This document shows, piece after piece, positions 12,641-23,919 of a stretch of 64,000 bases of DNA. Numbering within the stretch: position 1 is the first letter of the stretch; every line of letters starts with the position of its first letter. The position numbers and the translations under genes are program-made. Source of the DNA: Ochotona curzoniae (lineage: Eukaryota; Chordata; Mammalia; Lagomorpha; Ochotonidae); the NCBI RefSeq assembly GCF_017591425.1, contig NW_024465746.1:1550001-1614000 (forward strand), given 5' to 3'. The notes beneath the pieces are model-generated. The model searched no databases. It worked only from the letters and a program-made list of their open reading frames with translations, and was not told where the DNA came from.

Positions 12641-14068
12641 CAACAGCGGCAGGAAAAGGCAGTGAGTGACCAACTTGAACTGGAAATCAAGTGATTCACT
12701 ACCTGGAGCCTGCCTGACAGCCATGAGGAGGACAGGACTGCCAGCAGAGCATGCGCTGTGTCTTCCACCAGCTCCACAGGGTTCTCTGGGCACAGCTTCA
12801 CACAGTCCAAGACGAGGAGGCCGTGATCTCAGACCTTCTCCAGCAGGTGACATGGACACCTGAGGAGTTCTCCAGACAAGGGAGCGAGAATGCAGATCTG
12901 TGTTCTCCAACGAGCAGTTTCGGCGACAACTTGCAAGACAAACTCAAGAACGCTGACGCTGGGAAAAGGAACCCTGCTGGCGAAGCGAGGCAAACAAGAC
13001 CCACTTCACACAAGGGACCCATCCGAAACTGAGGCTGCTCTGGGGCTAACACCATCAGATACCCCGCGTCCATTCTGGCACTTCCTCACTAATGTAAGGA
13101 CCTAACTACCTACAGTGGTTAACGAGATGCCAATCTCCTCCTCCCACATTCCCCTCCCCCTCATACACAGCCACCGTGATTCTTATCCACGGAGCCCGCG
13201 TGTCTTAGGTCTTGGTTGATCAAGTTTCGTCAACCTGGATCTCGGCCACGCCCGCAGCACTGGCCACGATGCTCAGAGCACACAGCTAATGCTGACTGTC
13301 ACCAAGTCTCACGACACAGTTAGAGCTCACCTCCTGCCAGGTGCGCGCACTGCAACTACCTATTGCATGCTTATGCTTTTACTCCAGAACTGCACACCAA
13401 CTATGAGGTCGGTTCCTTCCCACTATCGTCCTCGCCCTCCCACACCTGAAACTCCTCAGTGGCTTAGGAGAAGGACAAAGCGCCCCAGCTGCTGAATGAC
13501 CCCAGCCTGGCACTCGGCCTGGGCTGCAGCCACTGCTGCCTGTAAATGCCTCCCATTCCTCCTGCCACGGGACCTTTGGACACACACTTTTACTCTCCTT
13601 CACCTACGTAATTTCCACTTATTCTCAGAATCTTAGCACGCCTGTGACAGCCACCCTTGATCAGATCAAAGTCCCTTATTTTATCTTCTCAGCTTTTCAT
13701 AACTGCATTTAATTATTTGATTAGTGGCTGCTTCTAGATTAGAGCATTACAACCATGTCATAAAAACCAAGGATTGTTTTACATTCAGCAAACCTGACAC
13801 ATAGCAAATACACCCAATATTATGAAGCCACATTCACAAATGAATGAATTTCAGAAATGGTGACTTTGCAAACAAAAAATACATTAAACAGGACATACAC
13901 GAGAAATTGTCTCAGAGGCAGAAAGAGATGTAATTAGATGTGCAAAGCATTTCTGATTGTCATGCTACCCAATAAAAATAAAATCAAAAATGCTGAAACA
14001 AGTACATGTAAAGCAAACTCACTGGCACCACACCGAGAGGGTAACGATGTTGAAGGGGGCTGATGCTC

Positions 14069-14112
14069 AGCCCCCCAGCCCCAGCCCCAGCCCCCAGGCC
14101 CCAGCCCCCCTG
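14069..14112 (+). repeat. Imperfect (CAGCCC)n tract
   Basis: A short C-rich stretch of CAGCCC/CAGCCCC units in VAPA intron 1. No gene is supported here. Confidence 0.6.
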
Positions 14113-14688
14113 GCCCGGCATGCACTCGGGGCCGGCAGGAAAGCCTCGATTTGGCTGTGGGCAGGTACATGCAGAGACAAAACCTCAAAGCAGCTCTCTG
14201 CTCACGGGCCCTGCTCAAGCGCTCTGGTCCCTGTCACCCACGGGGGAGGAGAGGATGAAGTCCCAGGCGCCTGGCCGGCCGGGGAGCATGGGGACTGGGC
14301 TAGCCAACAGCACATGATCACCCAAGCAATATGTCTTCTAAGCAAATAATAAGCATCGAAATTTAGATACAAATGTAGATTGTAAAAAACCTTTGCAAAA
14401 GTACTTTTAACATTCACTTAAACTAAAAGTTATGAGTGACTTAGGGCAAGTCGGTTAAAGGACATTTTAGCATCATTCATTATGTAACTAAGGGTAACAA
14501 AGTGCTGAGTTTAAACACCTCTCCTCAATGTTGGCCATGCATTTGAGCGTAGAGGAGTTCCTGCCATGTCAAGCAGCATAATCACTGAAAGATTAACACT
14601 GAAACGAGGACAACACCAGGTACCAACCTCAACCACTGTTTCACTACACTACTCCTTCCCTCTCCAACCCTCCTCTGGGAAGAAGTAC

Positions 14689-14689
<1 letters not shown>

Positions 14690-14749
<60 letters not shown>
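14690..14749 (+). repeat. Compound microsatellite (AC)n(CT)n
   Basis: Fifteen AC units run directly into about fifteen CT units, 60 bp in all, within VAPA intron 1. Confidence 0.97.
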
Positions 14750-14751
<2 letters not shown>

Positions 14752-14924
14752 CAGGAGCAACAAGCAGGGTTCCCTCAGCCACTCACTCTGCCCAGCCCTC
14801 CCCAGAGGGGAGCAGGGCCTGTCTCACAGGCCTTTCCCAGGTCTGCCACTACTCTCCCTGGTATTATCTACACTCAGAACGCAATAGTTGGATGAGACAA
14901 ATCCTTAAGCTTCATAAATCAAAG

Positions 14925-15257
14925 ACGTATTTATTTTTATTGGAAAGTGAGATATACAGAGAGGAAAGACAGGAAGACCTTCCATCCGCTGATTCACTCC
15001 CCAAGTGGATGCAACGGCCAGAGCTGAGCCAATCTGAAGCCAGGAGCTCTTTCGGGTCTCCTACGTGGGTACAGGGTCCTAAGGCTTTGGGCTGTCCTCG
15101 ACTGCTTTCCCAGGCCACAAGCAGGGAGCCTCGATTGCTTTTCCAGGCCACAAGCAGGGAGCTGGATGGGAAGCGGGGCCTCTGGGATTAGAACCGGTGC
15201 CCATACGGGAGGATCCAGCGCAGGCTTGCCTCTGCACCATTAACCTTACCACTGTGC
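14925..15257 (-). mobile_element. C-SINE with 33-bp internal duplication
   Basis: A reverse copy in which the segment from CCTCGACTGC to GCAGGGAG occurs twice head to tail (15096-15128 and 15129-15161). Other copies have it once. Confidence 0.85.
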
Positions 15258-15826
15258 AACATAACAACTTCTCCAGGAGAACTGTTCCACAGCCAGTATG
15301 TTTTTGCCTAAAATTTCTTTCCAAGGCTTCGAAGTCCTAGATACTAAGGGCAACTCACGCATGCTTATGCAGAAGTGCTGTCTGTCATGGAGGTTCCCGC
15401 CAAGTTCCCTTCACAAGAGGACGGTGGCTCCCCCAGACAGGCAACCCTACGGCACTCCTCCAGGGCTCCCCGCCCCCCAACACCGTGCGCCACACCAACT
15501 GTACAATAAAACGCACTCCCTGCACCTCACAAGTTCTAAGAGCTGCTTTACCACGAACTCCTTCCTCTAACAGCTCACTTGCGTTTCCAGTCAAGTTTGC
15601 AAACTGACTTAGCAATCATTACTCTCAACTCCGGAACATATGATTTTTTTAAGTCCCTGAAGTTATTTTGAAATTCTCCGGCGGGATTTTCTTTGGGACG
15701 CGGACTCAACCCCACGCCACAATAAAAGGATTTAAGTGTTCTCTCCGGAGCTGCCGCTGCAGACCGCACAAAAATCGCTCTCATCACAGGTCCTGCAACT
15801 GAAGTACAAGACACCCACTTTCCAAA

Positions 15827-15838
15827 GGGGGGGGGGGG
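15827..15838 (+). repeat. Poly-G run of 12
   Basis: Twelve consecutive G, about 0.35 kb before the CpG island. A second run of 11 G is at 16143-16153, next to a T run. These are possible sequencing trouble spots. Confidence 0.95.
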
Positions 15839-16634
15839 AATCGATTCCTACTCAACTAAATAGCAAAGAACCAGCCTGCTGTTGACATCTTCACACGTCC
15901 AGGAATGCTTTAAAAATCAATCAATAAAAACCCCGGAACCTGTTTGCCCTGCACATAGAAAAAGCAAACGGGCCAAACGGCCCCTGGACTCTTCCAGGGT
16001 CACCAAGTCACGGCGATCATTTATCACAAGCCACCGTGCTGGGAAATCAGCGGAGTCCCAGGGCCAGTGTCACCTTATCAGCCTTCTCGGGTTGTGCGTT
16101 TGGGTTTTTTTTTTTTTTGGAAGTGTGTGTGGGGTGTGTGTTGGGGGGGGGGGAGGAGAGGAGCACCGCAAACGTGAAAGCAGAAAAGTGAGCCGCACAA
16201 CTTGCAGCGGAGGGGCCCCCCCAGCCACGAGGGCGCTGCGGGGAGCGCGCGCGGGCACGGGCGGCTGACGCAGACCTTCCCGGGAGGCCCCCCTCACCCC
16301 GGCACGCGCCTGGGACTCTGCCAAAAGCAGCACCCTCCCGAGCCCTAAAGCCCGGGCGAAGGCGGCGGCAGCAGCGAGGACTGAGGACCGAGGACCGAAG
16401 GCAGGCCCCACCCAGGCCCTCCCCTAGCAGGCTCCCAGGGCCGCCGCGCCCGCCCGCGCGCGCTCCCCGTGCGCTCCACTGCCCCTGACAGCGCGCGCGC
16501 GCGCGGCGGCGCCACCTCCGCACCGCCCCGCAGCAGCCCCGGCCGGCCGCTCGGCCCGCGCCCCTCTCGCCCCTCCGGGATCCCGGGGACCGAGGACCCA
16601 CAGCACCCCGGGGAGGCGCCCCCCGCGGGACCGC

Positions 16635-16643
16635 AAGATGGCG
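16635..16643 (+). promoter_or_regulatory. YY1-like AAGATGGCG site just inside VAPA intron 1
   Basis: AAGATGGCG matches the YY1 core and lies about 200 bp downstream of the VAPA exon 1 donor, still inside the CpG island. YY1 sites of this form cluster just downstream of mammalian start sites. This is a single short motif, so the call is tentative. Confidence 0.35.
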
Positions 16644-16835
16644 ACCGAGCCGGCTCCCTCCCCCTCTCCACCCCACCCAGCGCCGCGCCCCAGCCGGCGC
16701 GCGCCCCGGACGCGCGGGGCCCGCAGGGAGGAGGCCGCGGGCAGGGGCCCCGGGAGCCGCCGCCGGGCTGGGGGAGGGGGCCGCGCCCGCCCACAAGCCC
16801 CTCGCAGCCCCCGACGCGGCCTCGGCCCGGCCTAC

Positions 16836-16914
16836 CTTTGAATTTGAGGTCTGTGGGCGGGTCGAGGACCAGGATCTGCTCGTGCTTCGCCATGGTCCCG
16901 GAGGCGGACGCCAT
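16836..16914 (-). CDS. VAPA: VAPA first coding exon (vesicle-associated membrane protein-associated protein A), partial gene
   Basis: VAPA is a tail-anchored ER membrane protein. Its N-terminal MSP domain binds FFAT motifs and tethers the ER to other organelles. This exon encodes 26 residues plus one base, beginning [13 protein letters not shown] and ending DPPTDLKFK, and is nearly identical to the start of mammalian VAPA (human has Ala where this has Thr7). The ATG is at 16914-16912. A second in-frame Met at residue 8 (MAKHEQ) is the shorter start also possible in the family. The exon ends at a consensus donor (CAAAG|GTAGG, last exon base 16836) in phase 1, as expected for the junction before the MSP core. 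The exon sits in a CpG island and is transcribed leftward. No later exon is visible, so the MSP core, coiled coil and membrane anchor lie off the left edge. Identification is very secure. Confidence 0.96.
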
Positions 16915-17182
16915 CGGAGAGACAGCGCAGAGCGGGGGCGCGCCCGCGGCGGCGGCGGCGGCGGTTTGCTGGCTGGCTGGCAGCGGGGGGTGGCGAGGGA
17001 GAGGCGGGAGGAGGACGACAGGTCTCCGCGGGACCCAGGCGCACGGCTCCCCGAGCCCCGACGCCTGTCGCTCGGCTGCGGCTCCAAGTGGGCCGCCCGC
17101 TGGGTCAGCAGCGCCCGGTCTCACAACTGACTCAACCCCACGCCAGCCGCCGCGGCCACGCGCACTGCGATCCTCGGCGCCC

Positions 17183-17190
17183 CACGTGAC
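17183..17190 (+). promoter_or_regulatory. E-box / CLEAR-like site CACGTGAC
   Basis: CACGTGAC is the core bound by USF and MiT/TFE factors, here about 270 bp upstream of the VAPA ATG within the CpG island. It is short enough to occur by chance, so this is only a candidate site. Confidence 0.35.
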
Positions 17191-17290
17191 GCCGCCTGCG
17201 TGCCTACGTGCGCGTCCCCGGCGGCCCACCGAGGCCGGAGCAGCTGCGCCTGCGCACTCCGCCAGCTGTCAAGGAAACGGGCGTGAACGC

Positions 17291-17300
17291 GGGGGCGGGG
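17291..17300 (+). promoter_or_regulatory. GC box (Sp1/KLF type)
   Basis: GGGGGCGGGG is a canonical Sp1/KLF box about 380 bp upstream of the VAPA ATG. A second GGGGCGGGAC is at 17481-17490, beside the forward ZNF143-type motif. Both fit a TATA-less CpG-island promoter. Confidence 0.5.
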
Positions 17301-17453
17301 CAAAGCTCCGTGACACCGACGGGACGGGAGACACCGTTCTGCGTCACCCCGAGCTCTAAGCGCCAAGCTGAGAGAACCTGCCTGCGCCAGTGCAGCAACC
17401 GTTTTCCAAAAGGGATGGCCTCATGCAAGGGAGTAGCCGGGAAGCGCCGGTTC

Positions 17454-17472
17454 ACTACAACTCCCGACATGC
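17454..17472 (+). promoter_or_regulatory. ZNF143/STAF-type binding motif (forward)
   Basis: ACTACAACTCCCGACATGC closely matches the long ZNF143/THAP11 motif ACTACAATTCCCAGAATGC, including the ACTACA half and the terminal ATGC. It lies about 540 bp upstream of the VAPA ATG, inside the CpG island. Such motifs are common at CpG-island promoters, often bidirectional ones. Binding is inferred, not shown. Confidence 0.65.
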
Positions 17473-17528
17473 TCCTCGCGGGGGCGGGACCTCCGGCGAA
17501 GGTCTGGTCCCTTGCCGCCCCGCGCGGT

Positions 17529-17548
17529 GCTTGCTGGGAATTGTAGTC
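17529..17548 (-). promoter_or_regulatory. ZNF143/STAF-type binding motif (reverse)
   Basis: On the minus strand this reads GACTACAATTCCCAGCAAGC, an excellent match to the ZNF143 consensus core ACTACAATTCCCAG. It lies about 57 bp from a second, oppositely oriented copy at 17454-17472. The convergent arrangement on the upstream shoulder of the VAPA CpG island suggests a real regulatory unit. Confidence 0.7.
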
Positions 17549-17600
17549 GTAGCTGTTTGCGGGCGGGAAGGAGAGAACGAGGTCCGTTGAGAGAAGAGGG

Positions 17601-19433
17601 GTGGGGCCCTCAGCGCCTGGTATGCGCTAAAAAGAAAAAAAAAAAAAACTTGAAGGGCCGAGTCCAGACACCCTATGAGAAATATGGGCGCTATGATTTT
17701 TTTTTTTCAGTTTGTTGTGTAATTCTATCCGTTGCTCTGTTGCTATAGCTCAATTTCTCTGTCGTGTTCCAATCCAGACTCTCCTTCCTGAATTCGCTCC
17801 AGCGATGCAGAGGAGGAAACACACTTCGAGAAAGTAGACGTGCCGTGGGGGAGATATGACAAAGCACTTTTTTTGTTTTGTTTTTTAAAAAGCGAAAAAT
17901 GAGAGAATCTATACGGTGCTGGGTTCACTGTTGTTCTCACGTCCGATTTTAATGCTACATCGAGACCAAAGCGGTCGTCCCGTTCACGTGTGGAATTTCA
18001 TCGGCAGCCTGGAGTAGTCCACCGAGCCGACTCACCTTCGGCCGATCGCCACGGTTATCCGGACATCACACGACACAAACGAATGTGCTGGAAAGAAATC
18101 ATCGCGTTGTGCGGTGCTGTCTGAACTTCAATCCCTAGGGTGTCAGGAGACAAAGGGCATTGATGCTGGTGCCATGAAGGAACAGCCCAGCTTGTCCAGA
18201 AAACAAATGAGACAAATGGCACAGCCGAGAGGACAGAGGCAAAAAGTTCAAGCTTTGCTGTGCCACCCAGGTGCACGAGCCATCCAGAAATAGCTCTCTC
18301 CGGGTCAGCGACTAACCCAGTGCTCCCAGGAAATTGTGCCACACAGAACCTGGAGGGGTGGGAGCGCTTAAATAATTGGAAACAGGCTAAATTTGTTTTA
18401 CCTTTTTTTTTTTAATTCACGAACCATTTTTCACACGCTGATAATCCTCAGTTGAAGGAGAATGCCACAATTGTATGTTTATTGGAAAGAGGCTTAAGGA
18501 TAAAAAAAAAATTGAAATTGGCAGTAAGTCCACAGAATGGTCTCCCACATTTCATTTAGTTGTGAATTGCCAGTCCTACAAGCCTCCACAAACTCCAGTG
18601 TCTTATCTGCTTCTTTCCCAAGGGCAAAGTAGCCTTGGTTTAATTTGGTTCCTCCAGTTAGGTAGATGCCTCTCTTACCCAAAACCATTTGGGAATCCCC
18701 AGTGCACGAACAGCCAATTAGCAAGACAGCCGAAAGAGGAAGTTCCCCATCACCGCGTTATGGAAGGATGGTTGCCCAATCTTGGCTTTAATGGGAAATC
18801 TGCCCTGGGTGCCTTCCCTTCCCCAGTCTGTACCATTCAGAAAGTTCTGCGGGTATAAGACATCCATCATTAGAACCCAACAATTTTCCTCCTCGCAATA
18901 TTGCTCCAAAAATCATATAGTACAGTCTTAAAATGTGTAAGAGTATGGGAAACGCTTGGGGATGAACCACCCCCAACCCCAGCCCATGATTTCTTTCAGG
19001 GCAAGACATTCATCATGAGTCATGAGCCCCCATCTCTTAGGGGGTTGTCTAAGGGACTGGTGCGTTGCTATTTTATTAGTGCCTTTCTTCTAGGAGTACA
19101 AAGGGGTTTACAGACACCATCATGGGTGACTTAGAGCAACATCATAACAGTTGGCCAGCATTTTGTTGTTAAATGCTTTGAGGGCTCTCATGTCCATGAT
19201 AGGATAAAACCATGAGGGAGGGAAAGTTGGCCAGTTTTCCAGGCTTTTCCCAAAGCCACAGTACAATCTCAATCCACAATAATGACAACAATAATTCAAC
19301 ATCTAAATGGCTCATGTATGGTTTAAGTTAGGAATGATGAAATCTGGGGCCGACATTTCACATTTCACTCTACTCTTGTAGAATGACTAATGCAGAGCAG
19401 AAAGACTAAAGTTTTCTGAAACATACACTTTAG
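17601..19433. other. Intergenic, no recognised gene
   Basis: DNA between the VAPA CpG island and the next SINE. It is still fairly CpG-containing to about 18.1 kb, then ordinary. Open frames at 18.05-18.34 and 18.48-18.91 kb (both strands) have no recognisable domain, and several stops break any longer reading. I recognise no repeat here, so it may be unique sequence or a very old element. Confidence 0.5.
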
Positions 19434-19660
19434 AGGCTAGTGTTGCAGTACAGTAGGTTAAACATCAGTCGAGGCATCAGGATCCCATAACATAGTCCTA
19501 GTGTGAATCCCAACTGCTCAGCTTTCAATCCAACTTCCTGCTAATGTGCTTGAGAAAGCAGCAGAAGATGGCCCAGGTGCCTGGGTCCCCGCCAGTCATA
19601 GAAGAAATCTGGATGAAACTCCTGGCTCCTGGCTTCAGCCTGGTCCAGCCCTGGTCCATT
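19434..19660 (+). mobile_element. Old C-SINE, 3'-truncated
   Basis: 'CAGTAGGTTAAACATCAG', 'GGATCCCATAACATAG', 'CTGCTAATGTGCTTGAGAAAG' and 'CTCCTGGCTCCTGGCTTCAG' are landmarks of an older subfamily (CTGCTAATGTG type). Confidence 0.7.
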
Positions 19661-19954
19661 CTAACAACAAAACTTGCATGAGTTTAAGGGGTAAGAGGAC
19701 TTTGAATATTACTCTAATCTGTTGAATTACTATTAGAATTCACCCTTGGACAGGTTACCTCTTCTGAGGTAAGGTTAACAAAGCATTTCCAGCACACATG
19801 AATCCAACTATACCCATCTTGGTCTCATATTAAACAAGTAAAACTTTACTATAGACATGCTCTATAATTATGAGCTCCTTTATGAGCAACTCCATGAGTA
19901 ACTCAATGCAGTAAACATTTGAGTATGATGACAATAAATATTGAGACAGTAAAA

Positions 19955-20160
19955 TATAGTTAGTAAAAGTATAGGCTTTCAATCTGTACTGCTGGATTCA
20001 AGTCCTGTTTTTCCACTACGTGATTTTATCAACTTGCTTTCCTTCTCCATGCCTATTTTACATCTATATAAATGGGGATAATAACACCTGTGTGCTAGGT
20101 TTTTTATGAGGATTAGATGAGTTACACAGGAAGAGCTTAGACTAGCAGCTGGCTACTGCA
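19955..20160 (+). repeat. MIR SINE
   Basis: 'TGCTGGATTCAAGTCCTG', 'CATCTATATAAATGGGGATA', 'GAGGATTAGATGAGTTACAC' and 'GCTTAGACTAGCAGCTGGC' give almost the whole MIR consensus in forward orientation. Confidence 0.7.
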
Positions 20161-21060
20161 CTTCTATCTTATCAATGTCAATGTGAAATGACTGTTGTGT
20201 GTCAGGACTGTGGCAGGGGACTGGGGGTAACCTGGTGCACCTGGTCCTTGTCTTGCTAAGCTTGCGTTCAGCAAGAAGGGACAAAGGTAAAATAACTAAT
20301 TATCCACTTACTGTATTTGAATTGGCATAAACATTAGCAATAAGAAGTCTAGGGGTCCGTGAGAGTGACTAGTGGAGACTGGATAAGGGGTCTGGAGATG
20401 ATGTCCTCTAGGAAGGGGAAGGGTCTAGGGATGCCTTGATACTCCAAGCAAAGGGAAGTGCATACGTAAAGGCTGGATTGAACGTGTGTGTGGCACCTTC
20501 TAAATGGCTGAAACCAGGGCAGTAAGGCTACTGTGAATAAAGTGGTCAGTAGCAGAAGATGCAGCTAAAAAGCCAGCCTTTAAAGATTGCTTTAAACCCT
20601 ACAGAGGGATGTGGGTCTTCACAGTGAGAAGATAACAGATCGGCAAGCAGTGCATGAACATGATCTTTTGGGTGCGGTGTAAGATTGGATTACACAGAGC
20701 AGAAGGGGATATATGAAGAAAATTGGTATTCTTGCAATATTTCAGAAGATGGGAAAGTATACATAGGATGGTAGGTTTTGAGTTTAGGTACAGTGGAGAT
20801 AGAAAAAATACAGATGGGTCTCAGGCATAAGAGGGTAGCAACGGATGCCTTTCTTTTTCCTGGCTTGTACAGTTGGAGCGGTGATGGTGCCATTGATAAC
20901 AAGGAAAGACAACACTCTGAGGGAGGACCAGACTGATGCTGGATTGCGGGGGATCAAGAAGCTGATTTGATGCAGGGTGGCACTGAGACGTGCATGGGGA
21001 TGGCTGGTCCAGCCAAAGCCCGAAAGAAGGAGCACTGGGCTAAAAACTGAGTCTCAGCAT
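20160..21060 (+). repeat. Ancient mammalian interspersed repeat (L2/L1M-like)
   Basis: The sequence follows a familiar old repeat: 'CAAGCAAAGGGAAGTGCATA', a 'GAACATGATCTTTTGGG' segment, then 'GTACAGTGGAGATAGAAAAA' and 'TGGAGCGGTGATGGTGCC'. I recognise the layout of a long, old LINE-derived 3' region but cannot name the subfamily. No coding frame is retained. Confidence 0.4.
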
Positions 21061-22197
21061 CCTATGTGTGCATGGTGGTAGAAGTCCTGGCGATGAATGA
21101 GATTCCCTGTGCAAACAGAGAAACAGAGCCTTCTACCAGGTCTTAGGAAATCCCAATTTCTAAATAGCTTGTTACCTAGAGCGACTTAGTGTGGCTATGG
21201 AATGGGTGGCCACGGGAACGGGAACGGGTATGAGCCTGGCAAATGAATGGCTCAGTTATCACCTCTCCATCTCGTGCAGGAATGCCTTTGTGTACTGCAA
21301 GAGCACTTCTGTACAGCTGGGATTCTGTGTGTGAAATGATTTCCATCAATGAAATACCCTCACAAGATACTTGGAATTAGAAGTGAGACAGGGGTCATTG
21401 TTGCGTCCATACTTCCGACTTTCTATCCTCGCAAGGGCAGAGACTTACTGTTTTCTCAGCAGCATCTACGTGTTCACTGACCAGCTTCTTGGACTCAGCA
21501 AAAGAGCTGCAACACCAGGAGCAGTGGGCCCGGCGTCCCCATCCCTGAATCAAAATGGAGGGACTGTCTTTAGGTTGCCAGTTCCAGGACAGCCTCAGAT
21601 GACAGTCTGAGAACTGACGGTCCTTCCTGGGACCCCAGTGTAGAGTCAGCCACCTCATTCCCTTCATAACATCACTTCCTGCATAGGTGAGAATGGTGCG
21701 CAGGGGGAGGTGTCAAGGACACCAAAAGTGGATCAAGAAGGAGGTCAACAGTGTAAAAATCTGCTGACTTGTCCCACAAGGCCAGAACTGGAAAGCATCC
21801 ACCTGCAGAGTGACAGGGAGGCTGAGGGCGAAAGGGAGTGAAGCAAAGGCATGGCACGTAGGAGCTCTTTCTAGAACAGATACGATAGGGCTTATTAGTT
21901 AAAGCACGGACAATCAAGAAACATCACCGGGATGCTACACAGGTGTGCTTATGGCAGCATGTTTGTCAGACTTCTGGGAAAAAACATAGATTCCAAGAGA
22001 AGACAGATTGAAATATCATCATACAAATCCAAGGGGGGGGGGAATTTACAAAAATTTACTAAAAAAAAATTTACACTGAGACCTTTTTTCTGTATGGCCA
22101 TTTAAAACAGCTGAAGTCATTCTACTAGTAATCTTTATTTCTGAAAAATAGCTTCAAGAATGTTTCTCCTAGTAATTGTTTATACTGTAAGGCAGGT
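21061..22197. other. Intergenic, nothing recognised
   Basis: No open frame over about 90 codons and no clear repeat. A G run (22032-22041) and A-rich patches are the only simple features. Confidence 0.5.
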
Positions 22198-22462
22198 ACA
22201 TATTGGGACTGATGCTACGGCACAGAGAGTTAAACTGCCATCCACAACACACACATACCATATGGCACAAGTTCAAGTGCTACTTGCTCCACTTCCTACC
22301 CAGCTCCCGGATAATGCACCAAAGGAGCAACGGAAGATGGCCCAAGTTCTTGGACTTCAGCATCTACGTGTGAAAGTTGAATGGAATTCCAGGCTTCTGG
22401 ACATGTGGGGAGTGGACCGACTAGTAAAAGAGCCTCTTTCTCTCTCACCTCTCTGCCCTTAA
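22198..22462 (+). mobile_element. Old C-SINE
   Basis: 'GATGCTACGGCACAGAGAG', 'CATATGGCACAAGTTCAAG', 'GGAAGATGGCCCAAGTTCTTGG' and 'GGGGAGTGGACCGACTAG' mark a diverged forward copy. Confidence 0.65.
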
Positions 22463-22744
22463 CACAATGTTAACTGTGAGAAGTACCACAATATTGAGGC
22501 AACAGGATAAAAATCCTTCCTTCTTCATCTCTCCATTTACAGTCCACTTAGAGTAACCAATGTCCACTCCCCAGCTGCACATTATTCTCCTACTGTATTC
22601 ATACCCGTTTAAAACAAAATGCTTACCTGTCATAAGGTTTACAAGTATTCCAATATAACGGTACGAAATTGCGTTATCAATTAACATGTTATAGCCAACT
22701 GATGAGGTCAGTTAATATAGCTCTAACCCAGTGTCTCTTTCCTT

Positions 22745-22965
22745 GTGATTTATTTATTTGGAAGACAGACTTCCAGAGAAAGAGGGAAAGACCCAGGAAA
22801 GATCTTCCACCTGCTGATTCACTCCCCAAAATCACATTGGCCTGGGCGGGGCCAGGACCTTCATTTCGGATTCCCACATGGTTGCAAGGCCCAAGCGGTT
22901 GGACATCCTCCGTTGTTTTCCCAGTCAGACTAGCAGAGGGTTGGCTCAGAAGTGAAAAGGCCGGG
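22745..22965 (-). mobile_element. C-SINE fragment, reverse
   Basis: 'GATTTATTTATTTGGAAGAC', 'CACCTGCTGATTCACTCCCC' and 'GATTCCCACATGGTTGCAAG' show the 3' half of a reverse copy; its head is not clear. Confidence 0.6.
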
Positions 22966-23596
22966 GTTTATATGGCATTTGAGAAAATCATGTTTCTCCT
23001 TTGAAATATGACTTGTTACACATTTTGACCCAAGATCAAATGCTGTCTCTTTGATAAGGTACTTCTTAAGCAGAAGATGATTTCCTAGAGTTTTGTAAAA
23101 ATCATGAAGATCTTTTTTAAATTTAATGATTTCAAGCATGGTTGATTTATTTGAGAACTAAGTTCTATGGTCCAACTTGGACCTACTTTCAGAACTAAAG
23201 GAATTTAATTAAGCCAAATCCTAAAAGAGTGGGAGATGCACAGTATTATGGACGTATTCATTTCAGAAAAGCCGAGAAAGAACACGCCTGCCCGTTTCCA
23301 GGTCACAGCAGAGACATACCTAGCGAAGAACTGCTGCGGCAGCGTTGACTTTGTTCCTGCAGAGCTTTTCATTGCTGTGGTTAATAACAAGATCAATCAG
23401 TGTCCAAGGCAGAACTACAACATTCCAAAGGAGGAGCAACCCAACTGCTCAACAGGACCAACACTTCACCAAATCAGGTGAATATTGTTCATATAAATAT
23501 ATGCATATTAAATTCATGAGACGATTAAATGATTTCAAATCATTATAGGGTCTTTTTAAAAATATACTAATGAATAAGCACTCAAAGTCAATGAAT

Positions 23597-23912
23597 CTTT
23601 TTTTAATTTATTTATTTTTATTACAAAGTCAGATATACAGAGAGGAAGAGAGACAGAGAGGAAGATCTTCTGTCCAATGATTCATTCCCCAAGTCACCGC
23701 AACAGCAGGTCCATCTGAGGCCAGGAGCCAGGAATTTCCTCCAGGTCTCCCACGAGGGTGCAGGATCCCAAAGAATTGAGCCATCCTCGACTGCCTTCCC
23801 AGGCCACAAGCAGGGAGCTGGGATGGCAAGTGGAGCTGCCGGGATTAGAACCGGCACCCATATGGGATCCTGGTACGTTTAAGGCAAGGACTTTAGCCGC
23901 AGCGCTGGGCCC
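23597..23912 (-). mobile_element. C-SINE
   Basis: A reverse copy from an A/T tail to 'GCCGCAGCGCTGGGCCC'. Short flanking CAAAGTC repeats at 23583-23589 and 23912-23918 may be the target-site duplication. Confidence 0.88.
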
Positions 23913-23919
23913 AAAGTCG

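Larger units (their letters stand above)
1..16835 (-). other. VAPA: VAPA intron 1 (5' part, continues off the left edge)
   Basis: Everything left of the exon 1 donor is inferred to be intron 1. I looked on the minus strand for the expected exon 2 start (the MSP core after FKG) and saw no matching open segment next to a splice acceptor. Human VAPA also has a long first intron, so this is expected. Contents are C-SINEs, MIR fragments, a Tigger relic, microsatellites and AT-rich unique DNA. No independent gene is supported inside it. Confidence 0.8.
16190..17600 (-). promoter_or_regulatory. VAPA: CpG-island promoter of VAPA
   Basis: CpG dinucleotides are very dense from about 16.19 to 17.60 kb, against a CpG-poor surround, and the island spans VAPA exon 1 and its 5' flank. 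There is no TATA box near the start. GC boxes occur at 17291-17300 and 17481-17490, and two ZNF143-type motifs and an E-box/CLEAR-like CACGTGAC lie upstream of the ATG. This is a typical housekeeping promoter. The transcription start cannot be fixed from sequence; it is probably between 16.95 and 17.3 kb. Confidence 0.85.

Noticed and set aside
12471..13032. Overlapping frames next to the Tigger relic, considered as transposase remnants
   Set aside because: No DDE-transposase motif could be read in any frame; the Tigger similarity is to noncoding terminal parts.
16106..16153. Poly-T and poly-G runs considered as regulatory elements
   Set aside because: Simple homopolymers next to the CpG island; no specific site can be argued.
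1..16800. Search for VAPA exon 2 and further exons
   Set aside because: No segment matching the MSP-domain continuation next to splice sites was seen; exon 2 is presumably left of the window.
16047..17229. Very long open frames (about 290-350 codons) on both strands over the VAPA CpG island
   Set aside because: GC-rich sequence has few stop codons. The frames are Arg/Gly/Pro/Ala-rich with no domain. The only real coding part is the 79-bp VAPA exon with its splice donor.
23236..23481. 81-codon plus-strand frame with balanced composition
   Set aside because: No domain or splice signals recognised; length is within chance expectation for a 64-kb window.
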